Below, piece by piece: positions 42,886-52,220 of a stretch of 64,000 nt of DNA (its first letter is position 1; each line of letters opens with the position of its first letter). The stretch comes from Bdellovibrio sp. UBA4095 (GTDB lineage: Bacteria > Bdellovibrionota > Bdellovibrionia > Bdellovibrionales > Bdellovibrionaceae), in contig DFXZ01000002.1 of assembly GCA_002381805.1 (NCBI GenBank), forward strand, positions 1-64,000. The letters run 5' to 3'. The notes under the pieces are model-generated. The model was given only the letters and a program-made list of their open reading frames with translations, searched no databases and was not told where the DNA came from. Position numbers and translations under genes: made by a program.

Positions 42886-44799
42886 ATCGAAAACTCTGCG
42901 CACGCTGAAAAGCAGTCCAATCTCTTTCTTATTTCCTTAACCGCTATCGGCGTCGTCTTTGGGGACATCGGAACAAGTCCGCTTTATGCACTTCGTGAAT
43001 GTTTTGGCCCAGAATACGGTTTGGCCCCTACGCATGATAACGTCTTGGGAGTTCTTTCACTTATTTTTTGGACAATGATGGCCTTGATTTCGGTCAAGTA
43101 CATGGCCTTGGTCATGAGGGCCGATAACAAGGGTGAGGGGGGAATCCTTTCCTTGATGGCACTAGCTGTGCGCAGTCAGTCTAATAAATCTCAGACCTTT
43201 CGGCGTTGGGGAATGACGGTCGTGGGATTGTTTGGCGCGGCTCTACTTTACGGCGACGGGATGATTACTCCAGCAATTTCTGTCTTGTCGGCGATGGAGG
43301 GTTTGACCTTTGTAGCCCCCAAGTTTGAACCGTTCATTATTCCCATTACGATCTTCATCATTAATGGTCTCTTCATGATGCAGAGATTCGGCACAAGCAA
43401 AATTGGTATCGTGTTTGGCCCAATAATAGTCATTTGGTTTTTGAGTCTCGCGATTTTAGGAGTTCGCGGCATTGCTGGCAATATGGAAGTTTTCCTGGCG
43501 ATAAATCCTTACTATGCTTTCGACTTTTTTTATCAAAATGGCTGGATTGGTTTTATTGTATTAGGATCGGTCGTTCTCGTTGTAACGGGCGGGGAAGCAC
43601 TCTATGCGGATATGGGTCACTTTGGAAAAAGGCCGATCCGCTTGTCTTGGTATTTCGTCGCAATGCCAGCTTTGACTTTGAACTATTTCGGTCAGGGGGC
43701 CTTGTTGTTGTCCAACCCGGAGGCCGTCTCGAATCCATTTTATCAGCTAGCTCCGAAGTGGGCCGTTCTTCCATTGGTATGTTTAGCGACGGTCTCTGCG
43801 TTCATTGCCTCCCAGGCCTTGATATCCGGTATCTTTTCGCTTACGCGGCAGGCGATTCAGTTGGGTTTTTGCCCGCGCATATCGATCGTTCATACTTCAA
43901 GTCGTGAGATCGGACAAATCTACGTTCCCGCAGTTAATTGGATGTTATTTATCGGTGTTATCTGGCTGGTCCTTACTTTCAGAAACTCATCTCACTTAGC
44001 CGCAGCCTATGGAATCGCTGTCACAGGCACTATGGTCATCACGACAGTCCTTGCTTATGAGGTCGCGCGCAACAAGTGGAACTGGAGTCTGATGAAAGCG
44101 GCCCTAATATTTGGATCGTTCCTTGTAGTTGATCTTGCCTTTTTCGGAGCCAACTTGCGAAAGATCACTCATGGCGGTTGGGTTCCATTAGCCATTGGTG
44201 CTGTAATTTTCTTATTAATGACGACATGGCAAAAAGGACGACAAGTTCTTTTTAGACGACTTAAAGAACGTTCAATGCCGATCGAGGACTTTTGTGAGAA
44301 ACTTCTGCGCGAACCCCCGCTGCGCGTGACTGGAACTGCTATTTATATGTCAGGTGATCCGTGGGGTGTTCCAGTCCCGTTGCTTCACAATCTTAAGCAC
44401 AATAAAGTCCTACATCAGCGTATCGCTATTTTGACTATTCAAACCAAGGAAGTTCCGTTCGTTGCGAAGAAGGACCGAATCACAATTCAAGAAGTGATTC
44501 CCAATATGTATCGAATTCTTGCTAATTACGGATTCATGGAAACGCCGAAGATGAAGCACATCTTAGAGGCTTGTCGCGAGAAAGATATTAATTTCAACGT
44601 CAATGAATCAACGTTCGTTTTGGGACGAGAAACCATCATTCCAGATAAGGCGACGAAGCCCAAACCCGGTGAGGTCGGTATGTCATACTGGCGCGAACGT
44701 TTGTTTGCAATTATGTCTAAGAATGCTCAAAGACCTACGGCCTTCTTCCGAATTCCACCTAATCAAGTGATTGAAGTGGGAATTCAGGTAGAAATTTAA
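42886..44799 (+). CDS. kup: potassium transporter Kup, apparent ATC start
   Basis: Kup/HAK-family K+ uptake permease of 637 residues, near the E. coli size (622), with about twelve transmembrane segments and a cytosolic C-terminal tail. The conserved N-terminus IGVVFGDIGTSPLYALRE lies upstream of the first standard start codon of the frame (TTG at 43021), so it must be translated. The only well-placed start is ATC at 42886, with GGGAG seven bases before it; no ATG, GTG or TTG occurs in frame back to the stop. A sequencing difference (ATG to ATC) is the main alternative. Confidence 0.9.
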   Translation: MENSAHAEKQSNLFLISLTAIGVVFGDIGTSPLYALRECFGPEYGLAPTHDNVLGVLSLIFWTMMALISVKYMALVMRADNKGEGGILSLMALAVRSQSNKSQTFRRWGMTVVGLFGAALLYGDGMITPAISVLSAMEGLTFVAPKFEPFIIPITIFIINGLFMMQRFGTSKIGIVFGPIIVIWFLSLAILGVRGIAGNMEVFLAINPYYAFDFFYQNGWIGFIVLGSVVLVVTGGEALYADMGHFGKRPIRLSWYFVAMPALTLNYFGQGALLLSNPEAVSNPFYQLAPKWAVLPLVCLATVSAFIASQALISGIFSLTRQAIQLGFCPRISIVHTSSREIGQIYVPAVNWMLFIGVIWLVLTFRNSSHLAAAYGIAVTGTMVITTVLAYEVARNKWNWSLMKAALIFGSFLVVDLAFFGANLRKITHGGWVPLAIGAVIFLLMTTWQKGRQVLFRRLKERSMPIEDFCEKLLREPPLRVTGTAIYMSGDPWGVPVPLLHNLKHNKVLHQRIAILTIQTKEVPFVAKKDRITIQEVIPNMYRILANYGFMETPKMKHILEACREKDINFNVNESTFVLGRETIIPDKATKPKPGEVGMSYWRERLFAIMSKNAQRPTAFFRIPPNQVIEVGIQVEI

Positions 44800-44858
44800 A
44801 GAAGTAGCTGGGGATCTTTCAAATTTTTTTGGTCTCTGCATAAACTAAAGGTTCGTTC

Positions 44859-45155
44859 CTAGTGAGTTCCTCTGGATGCTTGGGAAGCGGCCCGCGGATT
44901 TTTTGCTTCGGCCATTTGTTTTTGTAAGAGCTCTGATGAATACGTCTGGCGATTCCTGATCATGCTATCGACCTTGACCAAGTAATTTGCCAAATGTTGA
45001 TACAGTCTGGTCAGCTCTGGATCGTTCTCTAAGCGCCCTTCTTCCTCTCGAAGTTCTTCTGTTAGTCGGTCTACGATGAACAAAGCGGCATTCAAAGATG
45101 TTCCTATATCATGGAGAAAGCTTCTTTCTTGATAGAGATCATTAGGGTTTTCCAC
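44859..45155 (-). CDS. DHp/HPt-like helical protein
   Basis: A 98-residue cytosolic helical protein. FLHDIGTSLNAALFIVDRL resembles the H-box of histidine-kinase dimerisation domains (HDxxxxLN), with His15 as a possible phospho-acceptor, but no kinase ATPase domain is present. Two more helices follow. It could be a phosphotransfer or histidine-kinase-regulating protein; this is inference from one motif. The GTG at 45155 has GGAGG four bases upstream. Confidence 0.7.
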   Translation of the reverse strand: MENPNDLYQERSFLHDIGTSLNAALFIVDRLTEELREEEGRLENDPELTRLYQHLANYLVKVDSMIRNRQTYSSELLQKQMAEAKNPRAASQASRGTH

Positions 45156-45550
45156 GGGGCCTCCTTCACTCTGAGAATAGAATCATGTGGGGCGCTATTG
45201 GACGCAAGGTGTGTCCTGACATTCAGCCCTCCTCCGGTAGGACTGAAAAATCTACAGTCCATTTAAGGTAATCAAAACCCCTATAATGCGCCCCGCGTCG
45301 TCCGACTTTTGAATTTTTACAACGCTTTCCTTTGTCAGGGAATCGTTAGGAAATGGTGTTGAAACGCAACCAAAGTCGTGGCACCTTACTTGCTTTACTA
45401 AGTATGTGGCGCCAATTTGGGACCATAACGCTGTAAAAATAGCTCAAAGGTTTCAAGTTGGAACCGGCGAGCAAACTGAAGATTAGAAAATTGATATTTA
45501 GTATTTAAAAGTAAATGAAAGAATTCATTAACTAAATGAAAGGGCAACAA
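45156..45550 (+). other. 395-base region upstream of the barrel gene
   Basis: No gene. The distinct features are a TATAATGCGCC element at 45282-45292, a -10 box with the GC-rich discriminator seen at growth-rate-controlled promoters, and an imperfect inverted repeat (GGCACC...GGCGCC) at 45380-45413. Together they suggest a strong promoter and a structured leader of about 250 bases before the barrel gene at 45551. A good -35 was not found. Confidence 0.45.
45282..45292 (+). promoter_or_regulatory. candidate -10 with GC-rich discriminator
   Basis: TATAAT at 45282-45287 followed by GCGCC, as in rRNA-type promoters. The -35 region is weak, so the call rests on the -10 and discriminator only. Confidence 0.4.
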
Positions 45551-46528
45551 GTGAAAAACACAATCCTTATGTCACTGCTACTAGCAGGTTCAATGACAGT
45601 TTCTTCTGCAGCATTCGCTCAAGAAGAATCTTCTAACACAAGCACTTTGAAAGCTTCTGATGTTCAGAAGAAAGACGAAAAAGTAGAAGATCTTGATTCA
45701 GAAATCACGAACGCGAAATTGCGTGCAGAATCTGGTTCTAAATCTCAATGGTCTATGAGTTTTTCATTGAGCTACAACGGTGGAAATCTTGATAAGCCAT
45801 TTGGAAAAGTTCGTCCGAACTATTCTGGTGAAGCTGCTCTTGATTCTAGAACAAGTATCAGTGGTGATGTTGGTGTTTCGTACCGTATTAATAAAAATAA
45901 TCGTATGAGCTTGGGGACAGGCGTTTCTGTTTTGACTCCTTTCCAGAATCGCGCAGAAGATTTCACAAAAATGGCAAAAAATGGCGGTAAGTCTGACGTT
46001 TCAACACCATTCATTAGCTGGGGTCACGCTGCGAGAATTGGTTCCACTCAGAACTCATTCTCTCTTGGTTACTCTCATGCGACAAAAGAGTTCTACACAG
46101 AACAGCTTAAAGCAGTTGGTGATCTTTCAGCATCTCACACAATACTGATCGACCTCGGTTCATCAGGATGGCAGCCAGGTGTTTCTACTTCAGTTTACTA
46201 CAGCCTATATAAAGACGGCGCACAATCATTTGATGTTGTCGGCAATGAAGACAGAAGAAGTGACTACACTGTTGGTATCTATCCGTTTGTTGAGTACGCT
46301 TTCAATGATAAGTACTCTTTCAGAACTGTTTTCCGTCCATTCACATTCATGCACATGAGAAGTGATGATGCGACGAAATTCGAAAACGTGATGTACACTC
46401 AATCAATGGGATTTGGTATCGCACTTACTCGCGACATCTACCTTTACCCAAATATGCAATTCGCTCCAGAAAACTTGAAGCCTGAACTAACTAACGTTGG
46501 TCTTTCTTCAACTATCAATATGTTCTAA
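45551..46528 (+). CDS. outer-membrane beta-barrel protein
   Basis: A 325-residue exported barrel. The signal peptide VKNTILMSLLLAGSMTVSSAAFA is followed by a polar, charged helix (about residues 25-65) and then about ten to twelve amphipathic strands, ending INMF, a normal barrel C-terminus. I chose the GTG at 45551 with AAAGGG eight bases upstream; an in-frame ATG 15 bases earlier has none. Family unknown. A strong terminator follows, and the upstream leader suggests high expression, fitting an abundant surface protein. Confidence 0.85.
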   Translation: MKNTILMSLLLAGSMTVSSAAFAQEESSNTSTLKASDVQKKDEKVEDLDSEITNAKLRAESGSKSQWSMSFSLSYNGGNLDKPFGKVRPNYSGEAALDSRTSISGDVGVSYRINKNNRMSLGTGVSVLTPFQNRAEDFTKMAKNGGKSDVSTPFISWGHAARIGSTQNSFSLGYSHATKEFYTEQLKAVGDLSASHTILIDLGSSGWQPGVSTSVYYSLYKDGAQSFDVVGNEDRRSDYTVGIYPFVEYAFNDKYSFRTVFRPFTFMHMRSDDATKFENVMYTQSMGFGIALTRDIYLYPNMQFAPENLKPELTNVGLSSTINMF

Positions 46529-46551
46529 TTCACCTATAAATGTTGATTCAA

Positions 46552-46580
46552 AAAAAGGCTGCCCGAAAGGCGGCCTTTTT
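46552..46580 (+). terminator. intrinsic terminator
   Basis: AAAAAGGCTGCC pairs with GGCGGCCTTTTT around CGAAA, with one T-G pair, and is followed by T-rich sequence. It ends the barrel gene. Confidence 0.85.
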
Positions 46581-46712
46581 GATTTTGGAACAGTCTATTT
46601 GTTCCATTCCTCCATAAGACATCTCCAACAGGACTAAAGGTTAAAATCTTTGGATCTTGTAAAGTTAATTTAGATTACTCCGAAACCTTCTGCGTGATAG
46701 GAGTAAACACAA

Positions 46713-47303
46713 ATGAAATTATATATTTTGATAGCATCAATTCTGTTTTCGACAACTTCTTTTGCGCAGGAACAACTTTCAACCTCCCCAGCAAACGAAG
46801 ATTCTTTGCGAAAACGACAGCATGCTTTGGTTTGGGATCTTTCTAGCGCCAGAACTGAAATGGAAAACAAAGATTCTGGAGCCAAGTCAGACATGAGCAG
46901 AACAGAGTCAGCTATTACCTATTTATATAACTTTGGCCGTTTCGAATTGGGTGGTGGATTCATGAGTACTACAGAAAAAGATGAGGAAAGCGGAGATAAG
47001 GCCTCATCTTCTTCTGGAGGCCTTCTTGCGCATTTTAATTTTATCGAGAACAGCCCTGGGAACGATTTCATACCATACTTGTCATTGACCCTTGCCGGAA
47101 TAAATGTCGAATCAGGTGGAGTTGATTTATCGGGCAGTTATGTTGGGTTTCATGTGGGTTTAAAGTGGTTTCCACTTTCAGAAATTCTGGCATTGACGGC
47201 ATCGGTAGGCGCTATGTCGGGTTCGATCGAAGGCGGATCTCCAAAAGCTAAGGTAGATATTAAACAGGGTCAGTTTAATATTGGCTGGGCTTTATATTTC
47301 TAA
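46713..47303 (+). CDS. outer-membrane barrel-like protein
   Basis: A 196-residue exported protein with signal peptide MKLYILIASILFSTTSFA. The mature part has alternating hydrophobic strands (YLYNFGRFELGGGF, GGLLAHFNFI, YVGFHVGLKWF) and ends FNIGWALYF, consistent with an OmpW/eight-stranded barrel. The ATG at 46713 follows AGGAGT. It is convergent with the M23 peptidase with a 10-base gap. Function unknown. Confidence 0.82.
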   Translation: MKLYILIASILFSTTSFAQEQLSTSPANEDSLRKRQHALVWDLSSARTEMENKDSGAKSDMSRTESAITYLYNFGRFELGGGFMSTTEKDEESGDKASSSSGGLLAHFNFIENSPGNDFIPYLSLTLAGINVESGGVDLSGSYVGFHVGLKWFPLSEILALTASVGAMSGSIEGGSPKAKVDIKQGQFNIGWALYF

Positions 47304-47313
47304 ATTGCCTTGC

Positions 47314-47883
47314 TTACCGCTTGGCGGTGGCAATTCGTGGGAGTAACGGTAGGGGGTCTATAGGGCCGCGGTTGCGGCGGATTTCGAAGTGCAGATGCAC
47401 TCCTGTTGCTCGGCCGGTTCGGCCCATGGCGCCGATGACTTCACCTTGGCCGACTCTTTGACCTTCTGATACCAGGATTCGATCAAAGTGCGCGTAAAGA
47501 GTCGCCCAGCCGCTTCCAGATTCGATCAGGACCATCTTTCCGTAACCACTAAACTCTTTGCCAGCATAAATAACTGTGCCTGCCTGAGAGGCTAAGATGG
47601 GTGTTCCTTTTGGGGCGGCGAGATCGATACCCAAATGCGGGCGTTTCTTTTTTGGAAGAAATCCGCGAGTCATGCGCGCTCGATCTACGGGCCAATCGAA
47701 AGTCATTTCAATGGGTAAAGACGGGCTGCGATCTGTGACGGCCAAAGAATTTGAATTCGCTGGTGACGGAGCTTTGAAGTACTCTCTAGAAAGTGGCGTA
47801 TGAAAAGTAGAGCAAGATCCTAAAGTCCATAGAGCGATCATGCATCCTGCGATTTTATTTTTCTGATTCCATCCTAGTGCCAT
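47314..47883 (-). CDS. lipoprotein M23 metallopeptidase
   Basis: Murein endopeptidase of the M23/LytM family, about 189 residues, anchored by a lipobox (TLGSC). The zinc motifs are present: HLGIDLAAP (HxxxD), and VHLHFEIRRN (HxH), with a second catalytic His in YAHFDRI. No coiled coil or LysM domain is seen. I use the ATG at 47883, which gives a normal signal peptide length (MALGWNQKNKIAG); the frame is open up to 47964 with no ribosome-binding site clearly placed. It may cut peptide cross-links in the predator or prey wall. Confidence 0.85.
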   Translation of the reverse strand: MALGWNQKNKIAGCMIALWTLGSCSTFHTPLSREYFKAPSPANSNSLAVTDRSPSLPIEMTFDWPVDRARMTRGFLPKKKRPHLGIDLAAPKGTPILASQAGTVIYAGKEFSGYGKMVLIESGSGWATLYAHFDRILVSEGQRVGQGEVIGAMGRTGRATGVHLHFEIRRNRGPIDPLPLLPRIATAKR

Positions 47884-48007
47884 GCTTTGAATATACTTTA
47901 TAAGACTGCGATCCGAAAACAGTTTTTTGAATCTGCAGCCATTGTCATTCTTAAAACGAGACATTTAGTTGTCGTCAAAGGCACCTAAGTATAGACGCAA
48001 ACAGTCC

Positions 48008-49255
48008 TTAGTAGAGAGGGAACTGCTTGCAAAGTTGCTTGACGTCTTCGTGGATTTTATTTTTTAAATCGCTATCTTGCGGGTTGTTCAAAACCTGAGA
48101 AATCCACTTGGCGATCTGCTTCATTTCCGCAGGCCCCATGCCTCTTGTTGTAAGGGCTGGAGTTCCAATTCTGACTCCACTTGTGACAAACGGAGAGCGT
48201 TTTTCATTGGGAACTGTGTTTTTATTCACAGTGATTCCCGCTTCGTCCAAGGAGGCTTCAGCCACTTTGCCGGTGATTTCACGATCGCCCAAATCAATCA
48301 GAATCAAATGATTGTCCGTGCCTCCTGTGACCAATTGGAATCCTTCACTTAATAAAGAATCTGCAAGGACTTTCGCATTGCTCACAACGTTCTCAATGTA
48401 TTGCTTGAAGTCTGACTGCAGAACTTCGCCAAATGACACAGCTTTTGCTGCAATCACATGCTCTAAAGGTCCACCCTGGATGCCAGGGAAGATTCGCGAA
48501 TTCATGGTCTTTGCTTTTTCTTCAGAGTTGGTCAGGATCATTCCGCCGCGCGGTCCACGTAAAGTCTTGTGAGTTGTCGTCGTAATATAGTCAGCGTAAG
48601 GTGCAGGCGACGGGTGGTGTCCTGTTGCAACCAGTCCAGCAAAATGCGCCATATCTACTAAGAGTTGCGCTCCTACCTCATCGGCAATCTCTTTGAATTT
48701 TGCAAAATCCAAAAAGCGAGGATAAGCAGAGTAGCCGGCAATGATCAGTTTAGGTTTAACTTCTTTTGCTGTGGCGCGAATAGTTTCATAGTTAATACGA
48801 CCCGTCTCTGGATCGAGTTTATAGGAAGCCGGCTTGAACAGCAATCCGCTGAAATTCACAGGTGAGCCGTGAGTGAGGTGACCACCATGGGAGAGGTCCA
48901 TACCTAAGATGGTGTCACCGGGCTTGCATGCCGCCAGATACACAGCCATATTCGCTTGGGAACCTGAGTGAGGTTGAACGTTCGCATAACCTACGCCAAA
49001 AATTTTCTTAGCTCGCTCGATCGCCAGAGTTTCAACTGTATCGACATTCACGCAGCCGCCATAGTAACGCTTACCTGGGTATCCTTCAGCATACTTATTG
49101 GTTAAAATCGAGCCTTGCGCCTCCATGACAGCTTTCGAAGTGTAATTTTCAGAGGCAATCATTTCCAAACCAAACTGCTGGCGTTCACTTTCTAACTGAA
49201 TAGCTGCGAAAACTTCTGAATCAACCTGCGACAACGACTTGGATGTAGAATGCAT
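48008..49255 (-). CDS. glyA: serine hydroxymethyltransferase
   Basis: PLP enzyme interconverting serine and glycine with tetrahydrofolate, feeding one-carbon metabolism. The 415 residues match the bacterial family. ASENYTSKAV and GYPGKRYYGGC are family motifs; the PLP lysine is in TTTTHKTLRGPRGG (about residue 225). The gene lies 99 bases after rpiB at the end of the fab operon, an order seen in other bacteria where glyA often precedes nrdR; here nrdR is not present. Confidence 0.98.
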   Translation of the reverse strand: MHSTSKSLSQVDSEVFAAIQLESERQQFGLEMIASENYTSKAVMEAQGSILTNKYAEGYPGKRYYGGCVNVDTVETLAIERAKKIFGVGYANVQPHSGSQANMAVYLAACKPGDTILGMDLSHGGHLTHGSPVNFSGLLFKPASYKLDPETGRINYETIRATAKEVKPKLIIAGYSAYPRFLDFAKFKEIADEVGAQLLVDMAHFAGLVATGHHPSPAPYADYITTTTHKTLRGPRGGMILTNSEEKAKTMNSRIFPGIQGGPLEHVIAAKAVSFGEVLQSDFKQYIENVVSNAKVLADSLLSEGFQLVTGGTDNHLILIDLGDREITGKVAEASLDEAGITVNKNTVPNEKRSPFVTSGVRIGTPALTTRGMGPAEMKQIAKWISQVLNNPQDSDLKNKIHEDVKQLCKQFPLY

Positions 49256-49354
49256 AAAAGACCTCTTTTCGAGGAAAAGTATCCTCTGAATAAGAGAAAT
49301 TTGAAAGTCTCAACAACTAGCAGAAAAGAAAAGTTTCTTGGAAATCAAAGAGAT

Positions 49355-49813
49355 CTAGAGTTTTCCAACGCGTTGTTGATGTCGTCCACCAGCAAATGGC
49401 GTTGATAAAAACTTCTGCAACATTTTGATCGCGAGATCTGGGGAGATGAAACGTGCGCCAAGACATAAAATGTTGGCATTATTATGTTCCCGACTAAGTG
49501 CCGCAACGTCTTCATTCCAGCACAGTGCTGCTCGGACCTGAGGGTGACGGTTAGCTCGAATGGCCATTCCCTGTCCAGATCCACAAATAAGCAGACCTAA
49601 CGCTGGACCACTAAGGGAGTCTTGGATGTCATTCTTTTTGTTTTCTGTCTCTGTACCCACAATTTCAGCACAAACGAGATTTGCGAAATCGGGATAGTCG
49701 ACCGAGGAAATTTCATGAGTCCCAAGATCTTTCCATTCGATCTGAGGAAATGCCGCTATGACTTTCAGTTTTAGATCTAAACCTGCGTGATCACAGCCAG
49801 CATATATTCTCAT
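49355..49813 (-). CDS. rpiB: ribose-5-phosphate isomerase B
   Basis: Isomerase of ribose-5-phosphate and ribulose-5-phosphate in the pentose phosphate pathway, 152 residues. The N-terminal GCDHAGLDLK, the CGSGQGM loop with the catalytic Cys, and SREHNNANIL are family motifs. It begins 9 bases after the fabF stop, so it is in the fatty-acid operon. Confidence 0.93.
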   Translation of the reverse strand: MRIYAGCDHAGLDLKLKVIAAFPQIEWKDLGTHEISSVDYPDFANLVCAEIVGTETENKKNDIQDSLSGPALGLLICGSGQGMAIRANRHPQVRAALCWNEDVAALSREHNNANILCLGARFISPDLAIKMLQKFLSTPFAGGRHQQRVGKL

Positions 49814-49822
49814 ACTAATCCT

Positions 49823-51094
49823 TTAGGCCTCATATTTTGAGAAAATCATGGAAGCATTCGTTCCGCCAAATCCAAAACTGTTATTTAAAACATTATTGAT
49901 CTGACCTTCACGAGCTTTGTTAGGAACATAGTCCAAATCACAATCTTCGCTTGGATTTTCAAGATTAATGGTTGGTGGAACTTTTTGATCCCGGATAGCC
50001 ATCACGCAGAAAGCGGACTCGATGGCGCCAGCAGCTCCGAGAGCGTGGCCGGTCATTGATTTTGTGCTGGAAACCCAGACTTTACGTGCATGATCGCCCA
50101 AAAGTCGTTTGATTGCCATTGTCTCTAGACCATCACCAACAGGCGTGCTTGTCCCGTGAGCGTTGATATAGTTGATGTCTTCAGCTTTTAAGCCAGAGTC
50201 TTTCAGAGCGATTGCCATGGCTTTATAACCACCTTCTCCTTCCGGAGCTGGGGCAGTCATGTGATAAGCATCTGAAGATACACCGTAGCCGGTAATTTCA
50301 CAGAGAATGTTGGCACCGCGTTTTTGCGCATGTTCCAAAGACTCGATACAAAGAACAGCTGCACCTTCACCCAGAATAAAACCATCGCGATCCTTATCGA
50401 AAGGACGACTGGCTTTCTCGGGAGCATCATTTCTTGTTGATAGAGCTCGCATGGAAGCGAATCCACCTACCGCAAGTCCGCAGATAGTGCTTTCCGCGCC
50501 ACCTGCTAACATAACATCTGTGAATCCATCGCGTATATATCGAACAGCATCCCCAATGGAATGTACGCCCGATGCGCATGCTGATGTAACAGAATAATTG
50601 GGACCTTTTAGGCCCAAAGAAATCGTCACCTGACCTGCTGCCAGATTGGTGATGACACTTGGGATGAAAAAAGGACTGATGCGGCTTGGGCCGCGCTCCT
50701 TCAACTTAATCGACGTGTCTTCGAGAGTCTGAAGACCACCAATGCCCACGCCGATAATCACTCCCGTTTGCTCCTTCACTTCATCTGTCAGCTCAAGTTT
50801 GGCCGACTCAATAGCCATTTTTGAAGCGGCAATTGCATAGTGAATGAAGGTGTCCATTTTCTTTTGCTCTTTTTTCTCGACGTAAAGATCAGGATTAAAT
50901 CCTTTCACTTCACCAGCAAAAGTGACATCAAAGCCGGTCGTATCAAAGCGAGTGATTTTGGCGATACCTGACTGGCCACGAAGGGCAGCAGACCAACTCT
51001 CCTCAACATTGAGGCCAAGGGGAGTGACAGCACCGACTCCAGTGACAACGACTCTTCTTTGCGGTTTTGATGGGCGTTCAAATCGGGAGTTCAT
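49823..51094 (-). CDS. fabF: beta-ketoacyl-ACP synthase II
   Basis: Elongating condensing enzyme of fatty-acid synthesis, 423 residues. The Cys-His-His triad is visible: TSACASGVHSIG, NAHGTSTPVGD, and GHALGAAGAIES. The start MNSRFERPSKP has a short basic extension before VVVTGVGAVTPLG. It lies 6 bases after the acpP stop. Confidence 0.97.
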   Translation of the reverse strand: MNSRFERPSKPQRRVVVTGVGAVTPLGLNVEESWSAALRGQSGIAKITRFDTTGFDVTFAGEVKGFNPDLYVEKKEQKKMDTFIHYAIAASKMAIESAKLELTDEVKEQTGVIIGVGIGGLQTLEDTSIKLKERGPSRISPFFIPSVITNLAAGQVTISLGLKGPNYSVTSACASGVHSIGDAVRYIRDGFTDVMLAGGAESTICGLAVGGFASMRALSTRNDAPEKASRPFDKDRDGFILGEGAAVLCIESLEHAQKRGANILCEITGYGVSSDAYHMTAPAPEGEGGYKAMAIALKDSGLKAEDINYINAHGTSTPVGDGLETMAIKRLLGDHARKVWVSSTKSMTGHALGAAGAIESAFCVMAIRDQKVPPTINLENPSEDCDLDYVPNKAREGQINNVLNNSFGFGGTNASMIFSKYEA

Positions 51095-51100
51095 AATTAA

Positions 51101-51337
51101 TTAAGCTTTTCCTTTTTTCTCAAGGTAAGAAGCTACGTCTTGAACAGTCTTAAGCTTCTCAGCGTCTTCGTCTGGGATTTCAAGATCAAATTCTTCTTCC
51201 ATAGCCATTACTAGCTCAACGATATCCAAGCTGTCAGCGCCAAGGTCGTCGATGAAAGAAGCTTCAGCTTTTACTTTTTCTGGGTCCACACCAAGTTGTT
51301 CTACGATGATGTCTTTTACTTTTGGATGAATAGCCAT
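51101..51337 (-). CDS. acpP: acyl carrier protein
   Basis: Small acidic carrier (78 residues) with the phosphopantetheine serine in DDLGADSLDIVEL. It holds the growing acyl chain for Fab enzymes. The ATG has an AGGAGG upstream. It lies between fabG and fabF, the standard order. Confidence 0.98.
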   Translation of the reverse strand: MAIHPKVKDIIVEQLGVDPEKVKAEASFIDDLGADSLDIVELVMAMEEEFDLEIPDEDAEKLKTVQDVASYLEKKGKA

Positions 51338-51387
51338 TTTTCCTCCTGGTTTTTCTATTCTTATTTTTAAATAAATAAAACTTAAAA

Positions 51388-52137
51388 TTAATCCATGTAC
51401 ATTCCACCGTTCACATTAAGTGTGTGACCGGTAATGTACTTTGATTCGTCACTTAACAAAAATCTTACAGCTTGAGCTACATCGCGGCCTTCGCCAATGG
51501 TTCCAAGGGGAACTCTCTCTAACATTTTCGCTTTTTGTTCCTCAGTTAGAACATCCGTCATTTCGGTTGCGATAAAGCCAGGCGCCACGCAATTCAAACG
51601 CACATTTCGAGAGGCTAATTCTAAGGCGATAGACTTACTAAAAGCAACGGTACCAGCTTTGGAAGCTGCATAGTTGGCCTGTCCGGGATTACCAGTCTGC
51701 CCAATAATAGAAGTGATATTCACAATCGAACCTTTACGGGCTTTCATCATGGATTTTGTGAAAGCTTTTGTAACCAAGTATGTACCGCGCAAATTAGTGG
51801 AAATGACGGAATCAAAGTCTTCAGCCTTCATTCGCATAAGCAGCTGATCTTTGGTGATGCCAGCGTTATTTACAACACCGTCGACATCACCCCATTTTTC
51901 AAGGATGTGTGTCACTGCTGCATTTACTGAGTCTTCGCTTGCGATATCCATTTTTATGTAGAAATGGCCTTCGCCTGGAAGCGTGTGCGCAACTTGCTGA
52001 GCAGCCTCTTCTCGCGATGAAAACGTAAATGCGACTTGAGCGCCTTCTTCAGCCAGCAGCTTGACGATCGCAGAGCCAATACCGCGACTTCCTCCGGTGA
52101 CTACTATTTTCTTTCCTTGAAGAGAACTTCCGTTCAT
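51388..52137 (-). CDS. fabG: 3-oxoacyl-ACP reductase
   Basis: NADPH-dependent SDR of 249 residues that reduces 3-oxoacyl-ACP. TGGSRGIG binds NADPH, NNAG at about 90, and Ser...YAASKAG gives the catalytic Ser-Tyr-Lys. The ATG at 52137 is preceded by AAGGA at eight bases, preferred over an ATG six codons earlier. Confidence 0.96.
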   Translation of the reverse strand: MNGSSLQGKKIVVTGGSRGIGSAIVKLLAEEGAQVAFTFSSREEAAQQVAHTLPGEGHFYIKMDIASEDSVNAAVTHILEKWGDVDGVVNNAGITKDQLLMRMKAEDFDSVISTNLRGTYLVTKAFTKSMMKARKGSIVNITSIIGQTGNPGQANYAASKAGTVAFSKSIALELASRNVRLNCVAPGFIATEMTDVLTEEQKAKMLERVPLGTIGEGRDVAQAVRFLLSDESKYITGHTLNVNGGMYMD

Positions 52138-52220
52138 ACGCAAAATCCTTCGCATTTTTTAGGGTCGTGTGTGATTTTCTGCACAACTTTGACCGAACTA
52201 TGATTAAAGCTCAAGAAATT

